Origin: an uncultured Parabacteroides sp.
GTDB lineage: Bacteria; Bacteroidota; Bacteroidia; Bacteroidales; Tannerellaceae
DNA length: 64,000 nucleotides
Assembly: GCF_905196875.1 (NCBI RefSeq)
Contig: NZ_CAJJWO010000018.1
Span: forward strand, 19,615 to 83,614
Reading direction: 5' to 3'
Position 1 is the stretch's first letter, and every line of letters begins with the position of its first letter. Position numbers and translations under genes: made by a program. Positions 9,601 to 17,353 of this stretch are shown here, in pieces. Under the pieces are notes generated by a model. That model was not told where the DNA came from. It ran no database searches and worked only from the letters and a program-made list of their open reading frames with translations.

Positions 9601-10068
9601 AACTATGCATTCTCTCTGCGTTACACAGACGACGATCATAAAGACTTCTTACTGGAATCTAATCTGGATGGTGTATCTCACGTTGCTTCCTTCAAGGGTG
9701 CATGGGTGAAAATCCACAATGGCGTACCTGTATTGGCAGAATACACTGTAGATAACGGTAACCACGCAGATGACGATCAGAAGATGCAGGAATTGATCAA
9801 CCAGGCTCAGATTTTCAACCTGGAAGATACTAGCGACTTCGCAACTTCTAACGAAGGTGTTTCTACATCAACTGTTAATGTAATTGCAGGTGAAGGTCAG
9901 ATCACTATCCAGAATGCTGCTGGTAAAACAGTAACTGTAAGCAACATTCTTGGTCAGACTGTAACTGTTCAGACTATTAACTCTGACAACGTAACATTCT
10001 CTGCTCCTGCAGGTATCGTGGTTGTTGCTGTTGACGGTGAAAGCGCAGTGAAAGCTGTCGTTAAGTAA
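6607..10068 (+). CDS. Large secreted surface protein with C-terminal sorting-type domain (S-layer candidate)
   Basis: 1,153 residues with a clear signal peptide (positive MNKKF, hydrophobic core, AFAQ cleavage site). The body lacks recognisable enzyme motifs. It is built from recurring beta-rich segments of the form 'aromatic-Leu...Asp/Asn-Gly-Lys-x-Leu', for example LYQLADADGKVLIQ, VYLKNAKGEVLSV and YLYILKNGKKLADL. The last 70 or so residues (TVTVSNILGQTV, then APAGIVVVAVDGE, then KAVVK) have the shape of a type IX secretion C-terminal sorting domain or of the related domain on Parabacteroides surface proteins (DUF6383, from memory). Length is similar to Tannerella S-layer proteins. Its own promoter, long leader, strong terminator and groEL-like codon use suggest very high expression. 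S-layer function is inference. The TTG at 6601 is a weaker start. Confidence 0.75.
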   Translation: MNKKFSTLLVGALLTTSLGAFAQGTTTVHTNTNEIGHGITLRPTATASATIGAGVNHFDADKLYQLADADGKVLIQTRNYQTGELNLKLVPVANAPINASLWSIKVTSDNVSGVSYTMTNKETNLELVYAHVNATKFDAPTVTSTGYSTTFSILEGCLTNWTWYSTISQNTDFDFKPIYSYFANRDSVVVLQKNVNNEIIAAKYSHVEAETNVQAITDAVKLKPVLAGGIILTADDLNRMVDFQYDGTFGIVSAVAPNTESPLLTEKFTAVELNDTDFPVVAAATAGDGTIRKQLGLSDVPGPGALVAEEFVYLKNAKGEVLSVGTEFYSSLSKELPLVLLEDAPTRVAIPDGTNLTAATWEARSLFRFTYYPSNDSLFIEPMNALPKNPASSLWQNSDIAFNSVYNDLTKLHTSPATVGAGLHTAENGQVAVRIAYLTEGKAVITAKNTETDGGIELPGSLQTKFTFKDRNFDYLVRANVPQGLYFLKDVATGKNVVDNFIGRLMLDAATTAQDYNDMPATMWVVKTTGCGAVPTVAVYNREYADEVFEGQLYQDKTGVYFINQDFNNFRWKELQHEDTYTFTAVEDNEAKTSPRHGYKHLKTEDLLYTKYYLNYNLFANQDLYLNVTEDKSFAPTPGQSTTYELIEAKDVPVEDQVAIDVPFGYGAEIGLPQLARTAYVLKVSDKNLIDNDKIYVYLVSPQGKTPYYKAMTKAQAEDNAADNPKLGVFYLKADQVKGDEICYVLVDINSGAVLESDNGWMQAHCEDGVGEMSYLPLNNVATERATAFAVITDNRPLYMDLGEIGKTINMFRARGTGSEYLFEDANNQSGAPQVVKDFGYLGVTAEKIQPIGKESTKALYADYVVSSSDRMPQYLFVVRPDSVKDGKWCDAHGYNPNCEHEVDYNGYLAGSFLINLTDSVQGSTNMLNNPDVYKWQSYTRLGFVEGVHQVDATGEYLYILKNGKKLADLRTKDGVLDPRDLYNEAIFEKKPVDGLHKNYAFSLRYTDDDHKDFLLESNLDGVSHVASFKGAWVKIHNGVPVLAEYTVDNGNHADDDQKMQELINQAQIFNLEDTSDFATSNEGVSTSTVNVIAGEGQITIQNAAGKTVTVSNILGQTVTVQTINSDNVTFSAPAGIVVVAVDGESAVKAVVK

Positions 10069-10114
10069 ATAAGGCACTCCTGGTAAACCGTTAGGTTGAC
10101 AGGTTACATACAAC

Positions 10115-10148
10115 AAAGCCCCGCTGGTTATCCGGCGGGGCTTTATTT
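10115..10148 (+). terminator. Rho-independent terminator of the surface protein gene
   Basis: A perfect 10-bp stem AAAGCCCCGC/GCGGGGCTTT (10115-10124 with 10135-10144) has a 10-base loop. The transcript-side T tract is short (CTTTATTTCTTTT). Confidence 0.88.
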
Positions 10149-10195
10149 CTTTTGAACGTTTGTGGCGATTAATCATAAAAATATCTGTCATATAT

Positions 10196-10225
10196 TTTGT
10201 AATATCAAAATAATCGCTACCTTTG
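10196..10225 (+). promoter_or_regulatory. Promoter of tRNA-Leu
   Basis: A -33 TTTG (10196-10199) and a -7 TACCTTTG (10218-10225) are 18 bases apart, the full Bacteroidetes primary-sigma layout. The tRNA begins about 42 bases after the -7 box. Confidence 0.8.
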
Positions 10226-10267
10226 CACCGCAATCATGAGAGATTGCTTACCTGAAAGTAATGAAAT

Positions 10268-10349
10268 GCCCAGGTGGCGGAATTGGTAGACGCGCACGTT
10301 TCAGGTGCGTGTGTCGCGAGGCGTGCAGGTTCGAGTCCTGTTCTGGGCA
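10268..10349 (+). tRNA. tRNA-Leu (anticodon CAG)
   Basis: The acceptor arms GCCCAGG and TCTGGGC pair over 7 bp with one G-T, and the discriminator base is A. The anticodon stem CACGT/GCGTG encloses the loop TTCAGGT, placing the anticodon CAG at 10302-10304. A long variable arm, as in class II tRNAs, and a T-arm with GTTCGAGTC complete the fold. The 3' CCA is not encoded. Confidence 0.96.
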
Positions 10350-10355
10350 CTTCCG

Positions 10356-10390
10356 AAAGCGGACAACTGTAAAGTTGCCCGCTTTTTTTA
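10356..10390 (+). terminator. Terminator after tRNA-Leu
   Basis: AAAGCGG..AACT pairs with AGTT..CCGCTTT around a GTAA loop, followed by seven T. Confidence 0.85.
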
Positions 10391-10421
10391 TATCCGTATT
10401 TTTTTATATATTTACGCCAAA

Positions 10422-10982
10422 ATGGAGAGGATGCAGCAGTATACAGAAGATGAATTAGTAGAACAGCTACGAGATCCGGCCAGGCAAAGGGAGGCTTTTG
10501 CCCGGGTGGTAAATCTTTATGGGGAAAAGTTGTACTGGCAAATACGTAAGATGGTTTTGAGCCATGATGATGCAAATGATCTTTTGCAGAACACATTCCT
10601 GAAGGCCTGGACAAATATCGATTATTTCCGGGGGGAAGCAAAATTATCTACCTGGCTGTATAAGATTGCTATCAATGAATGTATCACCTTTTTGAACCGG
10701 CAGCGGAATATGAATAACGTGTCGATCGACGATACGGATGTTTTCCTGCTGGAACGTCTGAAAGGGGATGAGTATTTTGACGGTGATGAAGCGCAGATGA
10801 AATTACAGAATGCTATCCTGACTTTGCCCGAGAAGCAACGTTTAGTGTTTACCATGAAATACTTTGACGAGATGAAGTATGAAGATATGTCGGAGATGTT
10901 GGGGACTTCCGTGGGAGCCTTGAAAGCCTCTTATCATCATGCCGTAAAAAAAGTAGAGGAGTTTTTAACAAAAGACATTTAA
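10422..10982 (+). CDS. RNA polymerase ECF-type sigma-70 factor
   Basis: 186-residue alternative sigma factor. Region 2 carries the core-binding and -10 recognition segment (SHDDANDLLQNTFLKAWTNIDYFRGEAKLSTWLYKIAINEC). Region 4 carries the -35-binding helix-turn-helix (LPEKQRLVFTMKYFDEMKYEDMSEMLGTSVGALKASYHHAVKK in two parts). The frame is open back through tRNA-Leu, so upstream starts are excluded; ATG 10422 or ATG 10431 are both possible. The -7-like TATATTTA at 10407-10414 is very close, which favours 10431 or a near-leaderless message. The membrane-protein gene 46 bases downstream is the probable cognate regulator. This is a general Bacteroidetes sigma, not one tied to a sugar locus. Confidence 0.92.
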   Translation: MERMQQYTEDELVEQLRDPARQREAFARVVNLYGEKLYWQIRKMVLSHDDANDLLQNTFLKAWTNIDYFRGEAKLSTWLYKIAINECITFLNRQRNMNNVSIDDTDVFLLERLKGDEYFDGDEAQMKLQNAILTLPEKQRLVFTMKYFDEMKYEDMSEMLGTSVGALKASYHHAVKKVEEFLTKDI

Positions 10983-11028
10983 ACCTTTTGGACGAACGCT
11001 CGTCAAAAGAATATTAAAACGTAGGAGT

Positions 11029-11415
11029 ATGGAAAAAGAACAAAATAATCTGGATCGTTTTAAAGGAAAGAATCCTTTTACCGTGCCTGATGGGTATATG
11101 GAGGATTTGACGGCTAATATAATGAGCCGGTTACCTGAGAAACCGCAAGTAGAGGTGAAAAAAATCTCTATGATGGATCGTATGCGTCCGTGGTTGTATA
11201 TGGCAGCTGTATTTGCCGGACTGGGACTGTTCTTTAAAGCTATTGTCGGTATCGATGGTGATCAGAGTAAGACGGATACATTATTAGTTCAGTCTAATGA
11301 CGCTTCTGCTACGATATCTGCTATACAGGATGCTGAGAATGAAGAATATCTGGAGTATCTGGAGGCACAGTACACGGATTATCTTTTAGCAGAAGAATTG
11401 GGCAATTATGAATAA
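11029..11415 (+). CDS. Small single-pass membrane protein, probable partner of the upstream sigma factor
   Basis: 128 residues. A charged N-terminal cytoplasmic part (NPFTVPDGYMEDLTANIMSRLPE) precedes one transmembrane segment near residues 55-72 (PWLYMAAVFAGLGLFFKAIVG), then an acidic C-terminal tail rich in Glu and Tyr. It directly follows the ECF sigma gene. Bacteroidetes often place a short protein starting with this 'NPFxVPDGYxE' segment after such a sigma factor. An anti-sigma or sigma-tethering role is inferred from position and topology only; no zinc-binding ZAS motif is visible. Confidence 0.7.
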   Translation: MEKEQNNLDRFKGKNPFTVPDGYMEDLTANIMSRLPEKPQVEVKKISMMDRMRPWLYMAAVFAGLGLFFKAIVGIDGDQSKTDTLLVQSNDASATISAIQDAENEEYLEYLEAQYTDYLLAEELGNYE

Positions 11416-11442
11416 TTTGATGAAAAAAAGAAGTTATTAGCA

Positions 11443-11450
11443 TATTTTTG
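11443..11450 (+). promoter_or_regulatory. -7 box before the small periplasmic protein gene
   Basis: TATTTTTG fits TAnnTTTG and lies 13 bases before ATG 11464, so the message would have a very short leader. It lets this gene be expressed separately from the sigma operon. Confidence 0.45.
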
Positions 11451-11463
11451 TAATAATACTTGT

Positions 11464-11934
11464 ATGAATAAAATATTTTTTATTACATTTGTGGCGATTT
11501 CAGTTTTATTCTCTTCGAAAGTGTTGGCGCAGGGAGATAAAGAACATCGACATTTTGACAAAGAAGCCTATCAGGCAAAGAGAAGTGCTTTTATTACGGC
11601 AGAAGTAGGTCTTACACCGGAAGAAGCGGCAGCTTTTATTCCGTTATGTAACGAGTTACAGCAGAAGATGTTCGAAGTTGGCCGTGAATGCCGTAAGTTG
11701 GCGAAGGAGGTGAGGCATAAAAAGAATCCGACAGACTCTGATTATTCTAAGGTTAACGATGAATGTCTCGGGGTAAAGATGAAGGAGGCTGCTTTAGAAA
11801 AAGAATATTACGAGAAATTCAAAAAAATATTATCGCCTGAGAAACTTTATAAATACCGGCGGGCAGAATATAAGTTTGCACGGAGTTTTATGAAAGGGCC
11901 GGACGATAAGAAAGATGGAAACAAGAAAAAATAA
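11464..11934 (+). CDS. Small periplasmic helical protein, Spy/CpxP-like in character
   Basis: 156 residues with an N-terminal signal peptide (core FFITFVAISVLFS, cleavage near VLAQ). The mature part is highly charged and almost entirely helical: LTPEEAAAFIPLCNELQQKM, a Lys/Arg-rich middle, and ILSPEKLYKYRRAEYKFARSF. Proteins of this size with an 'LTPEEAxxFxPL...LSPEKLxKYxxAE' layout are common at the end of Bacteroidetes ECF operons and are probably periplasmic stress or sensing proteins. I recognise the type but no named family. It is third in the sigma/membrane-protein cluster, so a feedback role is plausible but not shown. Confidence 0.65.
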   Translation: MNKIFFITFVAISVLFSSKVLAQGDKEHRHFDKEAYQAKRSAFITAEVGLTPEEAAAFIPLCNELQQKMFEVGRECRKLAKEVRHKKNPTDSDYSKVNDECLGVKMKEAALEKEYYEKFKKILSPEKLYKYRRAEYKFARSFMKGPDDKKDGNKKK

Positions 11935-11993
11935 AATATTATCATTATTTGTGTTTTTTGTTTAGATTTAGTTTTGGCGTTTAAGTTAAGGGA

Positions 11994-12028
11994 GGGGTGG
12001 CGACGTGATGTCGGTTCCCCTTTTGTTT
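11994..12028. terminator. Probable terminator between convergent genes
   Basis: GGGGTGGCGAC (11994-12004) can pair with GTCGGTTCCCC (12010-12020) around a three-base internal loop. T-rich sequence follows on the plus strand. It separates the sigma cluster from the converging mazG gene. Confidence 0.55.
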
Positions 12029-12029
12029 T

Positions 12030-12815
12030 TTATAACCCTTTCGATTTAGCTTCGTCCCAGATCTTATCCATTTCTTCCAGTGACATTTCTTTTAAAGAAC
12101 GTCCTTCCTTAATGGTATGGTCTTCCAGGTAATTGAAGCGACGGATGAATTTCTGGTTCGTACGTTCTAGTGCATTATCCGGATTGATCTTGTATAAGCG
12201 GGCGGCATTGATCAGGCTGAAGAACAAGTCGCCGAATTCGCCTTCCATTTTGTCGGCGTCCATCTTGTTTATTTCCTCTTTCAGTTCGGTAAACTCTTCA
12301 TGTACTTTATCCCATACCTGATCGCGCTGTTCCCAGTCGAAACCGACGTTGCGAGCCTTATCCTGGATACGGTGAGCTTTAACCACGGACGGGAGAGAGG
12401 AGGGGACACCTTCCAATACGGTTTTGTTTCCACCTTTTTCTTTTAGTTTTATTTGTTCCCAGCTCTGTTCTACTTTCTGGGCTGTATCGGCAGAGGCATC
12501 GCCGAATACGTGAGGGTGACGAAATATCAGCTTTTGGCAGAGGCTGTCGCATACATCTTTAATGTCGAAGGCTTCTTTTTCTTCGCCTATTTTAGCATAG
12601 AAGACGATATGCAGGAGCAGGTCGCCCAACTCTTTTTTGATGTTGTTGTTATCGTCTTTCATGATTGCGTCGCACAGTTCGTAAGTTTCTTCGATCGTGT
12701 TGGTGCGCAGGCTCTCATTTGTTTGCTTTCTGTCCCAGGGACATTTTACCCGGAGTTCATCCAGGATGTCGAGCAGCTGCCCGAAGGCTTCCATCTTTTC
12801 TTGTTTCGTTGACAT
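12030..12815 (-). CDS. mazG: Nucleoside triphosphate pyrophosphohydrolase MazG
   Basis: 261-residue cytoplasmic enzyme that hydrolyses (d)NTPs to the monophosphate and pyrophosphate. It is a house-cleaning enzyme that can also lower ppGpp. It has two tandem MazG domains. The first contains CPWDRKQTNESLRTNTIEE with the metal-binding ETYEL; the second contains KARNVGFDWE and the EEFTELKEE acidic motif. Length matches the E. coli-type two-domain enzyme. A strong terminator separates it from the upstream dsbD-like gene, so it should have its own promoter in the roughly 40 bases between, where I could not identify a clear box. Confidence 0.94.
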   Translation of the reverse strand: MSTKQEKMEAFGQLLDILDELRVKCPWDRKQTNESLRTNTIEETYELCDAIMKDDNNNIKKELGDLLLHIVFYAKIGEEKEAFDIKDVCDSLCQKLIFRHPHVFGDASADTAQKVEQSWEQIKLKEKGGNKTVLEGVPSSLPSVVKAHRIQDKARNVGFDWEQRDQVWDKVHEEFTELKEEINKMDADKMEGEFGDLFFSLINAARLYKINPDNALERTNQKFIRRFNYLEDHTIKEGRSLKEMSLEEMDKIWDEAKSKGL

Positions 12816-12853
12816 ATTATCAGGGCGGATAGACCACGCCAGGGTTTATAGTT

Positions 12854-12884
12854 ATAAAAAAGGGGTAGGCAAAACCTACCCCCT
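12854..12884 (-). terminator. Rho-independent terminator of the DsbD-like gene
   Basis: Read on the minus strand, GGGGTAGG pairs exactly with CCTACCCC around a TTTTG loop, and six T follow. It starts nine bases after the end of the DsbD-like gene. Confidence 0.9.
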
Positions 12885-12892
12885 ATGGTGTT

Positions 12893-14968
12893 TTATTTAC
12901 TTTGCTCTTTAAATGTCTTTAATCCGTTTTCAAGGAATTGTACATATTTCGATACATCTTCGTTGAAAGCATAAGACGGACCGAGCGGTTTGCCTTCGTC
13001 GTTCAATAGGATGTAGAACGGTTGGGCGTTAGCACCGAATTTGCTTCGTTGCAGATAGCTCCATTTGTCACCGATCGTTTTCAGCTTACGCACTTTGCCG
13101 TGTTCTTCGATCTCGATCGGATGAGGCAGTTTCGTTTTATCATCCACCATCAGGGTGATCAGGACGTAATCTTTTTCAAGTAACTGTTTTACTTTCGGAT
13201 CTGTCCATACGGAAGCTTCCATTTTACGGCAGTTTACACAACCGAAACCGGAGAAGTCGATCATCACCGGCTTATTTACCCGTTTAGCATAAGCCATACC
13301 GCTTTCGTAATCGTCGAAGGCCGCATGTACTTCATCGTCATACAGGCTGAAATCCTGTGTATATAAAGGAGGAGCGAAAGCACTGATTGATTTCAGAGGT
13401 GCACCCCATAGTCCCGGAACCATATAAACGGCAAAGCCGAACGAAATGATTGCCATGAACAGGCGCGGTACGGAAACATATTTCACGTCGCTGTCGTGGC
13501 TGAACTTGATCTTTCCTAAAAGGTAGAAGCCTAATAGAACGAATATCACGATCCATAATACGATAAATACTTCACGATCCAGCAGGCGCCAGCCGTAAGC
13601 TAGGTCGGCAACAGAAAGGAACTTCAAAGCCAAAGCCAATTCCAGGAAGCCTAATACTACCTTTACGGAGTTCAGCCAACCACCTGATTTAGGCATGCTT
13701 TGCAGCATATTCGGGAAGATGGCGAACAAACTGAACGGGATGGATAATGCCAAGGCAAATCCGAACATTCCGATAGCCGGGCCAACGGCATTCCCCATCG
13801 AGGCAGCTTGTACCAATAATGTTCCGATGATCGGGCCGGTACAAGAGAAGGATACCAATACCAACGTAAACGACATAAAGAAGATACTCAATATACCGGT
13901 CGTCGAGTCCGCTTTGCTATCCAACTTTGTAGTCCAGGAAGCAGGTAATACCATTTCGAATGCTCCGAAGAACGAGATGGCGAATACAACCAGCAACAGG
14001 AAGAATATGATATTAAAGATTGCATTTGTCGATAAGTCGTTGAGTGCGCTGGCCCCGAATATACCGGTGATCAGTAATCCCATAACCAGATAGATAACGA
14101 TGATAGACAGACCGTAAGTCAATGCATCGCGTATTGCTTTTTTACGATCCTTGGTACGTTTCAGGAAGAAACTTACTGTCATCGGGATCATTGGCCATAC
14201 ACAGGGTGTCAGCAGGGCAATCAATCCACCCAGGAATCCGGCGAAGAAGATAAATAACCAGGAGGTATCTGTGGCAGTAACAGTTGTATCACCGAATGCT
14301 TTCAGATTATCGATGACCGGTGTCCAGAGAGCAGCGTCGTCTGTCAGCTCATTGGCAATCTTTGCCGGACTCGAAATTATATTATCGGTCTTTGCTGCCG
14401 GGTCAGGAGTCGTAAGCGTTTCTGCTTCTTCCACCACCTGTTCGGTATCCGGCTGAATAGCCGTTACATCCTCTTTGTCGACAGCCGGGGCATCCGACAG
14501 TAAGGTTAGCTTTGTGTTCTTTGCGTCGAAAGTAAAGCTTACACGATCAGGCGGTAAACAGGTCTCGTCGTTGCAAGCCATGAATTCAACCTCGCCTTCA
14601 ATCTTGAATTTCTTAGGATCGGTGATTTTGACTTTTTGAGTGAATGAAACCGTTCCCGGATACCAGCGGAGATCCATCGCGAACAGTTCGTCGTAAACTA
14701 CAGTCGGTTTAACGGATGAAACCGGTTGTCCGATCAATTCGACCCCTTTTAAGGTTTCGAATGTGAATGAAGTGGAAACCGGTCCTCCCTCAGGCAGATT
14801 CATATCGTACAAATGCCATCCCTTCTCGGAAGTGGCGGTAAACACGATTTCTTTTTCGGCAGTTTTAGAGTCCTCCAGTTTGATTTTCCACTTAACAGGC
14901 TGATGTATCTGAGCCTGTACAGCCAGTGTTACGAACACCAGCAAAAAGATACTAAAGAGTTTCTTCAT
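12893..14968 (-). CDS. DsbD-like thiol:disulfide interchange protein (cytochrome c biogenesis transmembrane type)
   Basis: 691-residue inner-membrane reductase that carries electrons from cytoplasmic thioredoxin to periplasmic disulfides. Order of parts: signal peptide (cleavage near AVQAQ); an N-terminal immunoglobulin-like DsbD-alpha domain with the reactive pair in ACNDETCLPP (about residues 133-138); a linker rich in Thr, Ala and Glu; about eight transmembrane segments, including the two membrane cysteines in LLTPCVWPM and SFSCTGPI; and a C-terminal thioredoxin-like domain with active site CVNC in DFSGFGCVNCRKME. All three cysteine pairs are present, so it should be active. It lies 23 bases downstream of the pseudouridine synthase gene and may share its promoter. 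Confidence 0.93.
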   Translation of the reverse strand: MKKLFSIFLLVFVTLAVQAQIHQPVKWKIKLEDSKTAEKEIVFTATSEKGWHLYDMNLPEGGPVSTSFTFETLKGVELIGQPVSSVKPTVVYDELFAMDLRWYPGTVSFTQKVKITDPKKFKIEGEVEFMACNDETCLPPDRVSFTFDAKNTKLTLLSDAPAVDKEDVTAIQPDTEQVVEEAETLTTPDPAAKTDNIISSPAKIANELTDDAALWTPVIDNLKAFGDTTVTATDTSWLFIFFAGFLGGLIALLTPCVWPMIPMTVSFFLKRTKDRKKAIRDALTYGLSIIVIYLVMGLLITGIFGASALNDLSTNAIFNIIFFLLLVVFAISFFGAFEMVLPASWTTKLDSKADSTTGILSIFFMSFTLVLVSFSCTGPIIGTLLVQAASMGNAVGPAIGMFGFALALSIPFSLFAIFPNMLQSMPKSGGWLNSVKVVLGFLELALALKFLSVADLAYGWRLLDREVFIVLWIVIFVLLGFYLLGKIKFSHDSDVKYVSVPRLFMAIISFGFAVYMVPGLWGAPLKSISAFAPPLYTQDFSLYDDEVHAAFDDYESGMAYAKRVNKPVMIDFSGFGCVNCRKMEASVWTDPKVKQLLEKDYVLITLMVDDKTKLPHPIEIEEHGKVRKLKTIGDKWSYLQRSKFGANAQPFYILLNDEGKPLGPSYAFNEDVSKYVQFLENGLKTFKEQSK

Positions 14969-14991
14969 ACTTGTCTATATTTCTGTCTTAG

Positions 14992-15903
14992 TTATTTAGC
15001 TAATGAAGCGAAAGCATCCGGAATACGTGTTTCAAAACGCATCTCTTCACCTGTCTCCGGATGAATAAAGAAGAGCCGTCGGGCGTGAAGCATCAGCCGT
15101 CCGGCGGGATCAGTTTCTGCGCCGTACTTATAATCGCCGGCGATGGGGTGTCCGATAGATTCCATCTGGACACGTATCTGGTTCTTACGGCCTGTCTCCA
15201 GGTCGAGTTCCAGTAAAGAGTAATGACCGTTGCTGTGCAGTACATGATAACGGGTGATGGCTTCCTTTCCGTCGCCCTCGGCTGTTACATATACCTGCAT
15301 TTTGGCATTTTCAACCAGGTTGGAGACGATCAGGTCGGTGTTTTTTTCCGGCCGGCCTTCTACAACGGCAACATACGATCGCTGGGTGATGGCTGAATTC
15401 CAGTTAGACTGCAATGCTTTCTGCACACGCTGGTTCTTGGCGAACATCATCAAACCGGATGTATCGCGGTCGAGACGGTGCAGGACAAATATCTTATTTT
15501 TGGGATCGCTCTTTTTCACGTAATCGCTAAGCAGATGGTAAGCGGTACGTTCCTTTACACGATCGCTGGAGACGGACATGAGTCCGCTTTTTTTGTTGAC
15601 CACTATCAGGTCGTCATCTTCCCAGACAATGTGTAGTAAAGGGTTGGTGAACTCCACTTTACCCCGTTCATAACTGATCTCGACTTCGTCTCCCGGCACT
15701 AAAGGAGCGTTGAACTGGGAAGTAACCTTCCCGTTTATCAAGATTTGTCCGTGGCCCAATAGCGCTTTAACGGAACTTTTGCTCTGTTGGCTCAGCAATT
15801 CGAACAGGAAAGGAAGAAGAGTGTTCTCTTCCTTCACCGATACTTTGCGTCCGCGAGGGGCTTTTTTTAGATTTGTGTCTTTGTAACCTGAGCGTCTTCC
15901 CAT
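14992..15903 (-). CDS. RluA-family RNA pseudouridine synthase
   Basis: 303-residue enzyme that isomerises uridine to pseudouridine in rRNA or tRNA. Residues about 25-80 form an S4 RNA-binding domain (SVKALLGHGQILINGKV). The catalytic domain has the aspartate motif HRLDRDTSGLMMFAK, and ETGRKNQIRVQMESIGHPIAGDYKYGA is the conserved RluA segment in two adjoining pieces. The extreme N-terminus (GRRSGYKDTNLKKAPRGRK) is basic and probably adds RNA contacts. The specific target uridine (RluC-, RluD- or TruC-like) cannot be assigned. It is the first gene of a minus-strand unit with the DsbD-like gene and has a good promoter. Confidence 0.92.
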   Translation of the reverse strand: MGRRSGYKDTNLKKAPRGRKVSVKEENTLLPFLFELLSQQSKSSVKALLGHGQILINGKVTSQFNAPLVPGDEVEISYERGKVEFTNPLLHIVWEDDDLIVVNKKSGLMSVSSDRVKERTAYHLLSDYVKKSDPKNKIFVLHRLDRDTSGLMMFAKNQRVQKALQSNWNSAITQRSYVAVVEGRPEKNTDLIVSNLVENAKMQVYVTAEGDGKEAITRYHVLHSNGHYSLLELDLETGRKNQIRVQMESIGHPIAGDYKYGAETDPAGRLMLHARRLFFIHPETGEEMRFETRIPDAFASLAK

Positions 15904-15924
15904 TTTATTATCATAAATAATTCA

Positions 15925-15956
15925 CAAAGATACTGGCATTTGCGGAATGTTGCAAG
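15925..15956 (-). promoter_or_regulatory. Promoter of the pseudouridine synthase gene
   Basis: On the minus strand, -33 CTTG (15953-15956) and -7 TATCTTTG (15925-15932) are 20 bases apart, giving a leader of about 15 bases before the ATG at 15903. Confidence 0.7.
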
Positions 15957-15997
15957 TTGTGTTTATATATCTTAGTTATTAATCCATAGGGGATGCT

Positions 15998-17338
15998 TTA
16001 TTTTGTGATTTTTTTCACAGCCAGCACATGTTTGCATGGGCCTCTTTCTCCCTGATATTTACTGTACCACTCACAGGTGCAACGTTCATTCCGGTCGTCC
16101 AGGATAACGGTGTGTCTGACTCCGCTTCCATCAACGCGCGCCTCGATCCGTTGCGGGGAGTTACTGATGATCTCGACTTTCCCCTCATCAATCAGTTTAT
16201 CCGCTCCCTTCATACGTGGGTTCAGACTCATGATACGGCTTAATTTGAAAGGAAGGCGGCGGTAAAAGAACTGGTTGTCATCCAGATCGTATCCCAGAAG
16301 TCCCATTGCTGCCAGCCGGCCGGTAAGGTTATCCACCCGGTCGAAATCCAGCTGCTCGTTGATGGCAAATAATGTCGGGTTGAAAGCCTGGTTGGCATAA
16401 ACATATTTGTCAAGTGCGTCTATCCATTCGTCTTCGACTTCATCTATCAATGATTCGAGTGCGGCACCTTCGCCGGAAAAGCCTCTCCATGAGTCGCGGG
16501 AAAGCGAGAAGCTGAAACGGATATTTCCGAAATAAAGCTGCCAGGTAGTCGATAGCATCGCTGGGTGAGGAAATATCTTCATCGAGTCGATATAAGGAAT
16601 AAGCGGTTCAAGCAAACGCAATCGGTGAAGGCCGCCGATACAAATAGCATTTACAGATTTGACAGGAGTAAACATCGGAACGTTCCCTCTGACTGTCAGA
16701 TAATAATCACTCTTCACTTGTCCTTTGGGGATTCCCCGGAATAGTTGTAAAGTTTGTATCTTGTTAAATGTATAAGCCTCTTCAGCGTTCGACAAATAGA
16801 TTTGTACGGTACTTAGTCCTTTGATCCATTTGGTTGGTAGCGGTACTTTGCGTTCGGTGACTTTATTCCCTTCCAAATGCAACCCTACTTCTTTCTGTCC
16901 GATCGATAGCAGTACTTTCTCGTTTTGCCGGATGCTGCCTAAAGCTGTTAACATCGGTTGGTTAAAGTCAACGTTCGTTGTGCCATTCTCCAGAAACTCG
17001 CCGTCTATTCCATCAGGTAAGACATCGATACGGGCATAAACTCCCGCACAATGGGAAAATCCTTCAAACCGTATCCGCCCGTTTCCGGCTGTCACGATCG
17101 GATCTTTCAGCAGGGATAGCTGGAATGTCGACATGTTGAAACTCGACTTGACAATGTTTGACAACGCTATCAGACAACGAGCCATGATAAACGGGTTGGC
17201 AATATTTCCCCAAAAGAAACACGGTGCATCCGTGTTTTTCTGTATCTCACTGTATTTGGATAAGAACAGTTCTTCTTCATTTCCATGCCTGACGAGTCCG
17301 GAAGGACGGGCATAGGTGTAAGTAAGCAGATCTTCCAT
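15998..17338 (-). CDS. SWIM zinc-finger protein
   Basis: 446 residues. Near the C-terminus (about residues 415-440) is a SWIM zinc-binding motif: CTCEWYSKYQ followed by GPCKHVLAV, giving the CxC...CxH pattern. SWIM domains bind DNA, RNA or protein. The rest is a mixed alpha/beta protein without other motifs I recognise. It follows the 947-residue gene by 15 bases and should be cotranscribed with it. Bacterial SWIM proteins often occur in multi-gene clusters with a MoxR-type AAA ATPase, a von Willebrand A protein and large unknown proteins. Here only two members are present, so its partner set is reduced or lies elsewhere. Role unknown. Confidence 0.85.
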   Translation of the reverse strand: MEDLLTYTYARPSGLVRHGNEEELFLSKYSEIQKNTDAPCFFWGNIANPFIMARCLIALSNIVKSSFNMSTFQLSLLKDPIVTAGNGRIRFEGFSHCAGVYARIDVLPDGIDGEFLENGTTNVDFNQPMLTALGSIRQNEKVLLSIGQKEVGLHLEGNKVTERKVPLPTKWIKGLSTVQIYLSNAEEAYTFNKIQTLQLFRGIPKGQVKSDYYLTVRGNVPMFTPVKSVNAICIGGLHRLRLLEPLIPYIDSMKIFPHPAMLSTTWQLYFGNIRFSFSLSRDSWRGFSGEGAALESLIDEVEDEWIDALDKYVYANQAFNPTLFAINEQLDFDRVDNLTGRLAAMGLLGYDLDDNQFFYRRLPFKLSRIMSLNPRMKGADKLIDEGKVEIISNSPQRIEARVDGSGVRHTVILDDRNERCTCEWYSKYQGERGPCKHVLAVKKITK

Positions 17339-17353
17339 TTTTTATCTTTGCTT

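Noticed and set aside
10261..10458. Short plus-strand frame covering tRNA-Leu
   Set aside because: It lies over a complete tRNA and its terminator; reading tRNA as protein gives an Arg/Cys-rich peptide typical of such artefacts.
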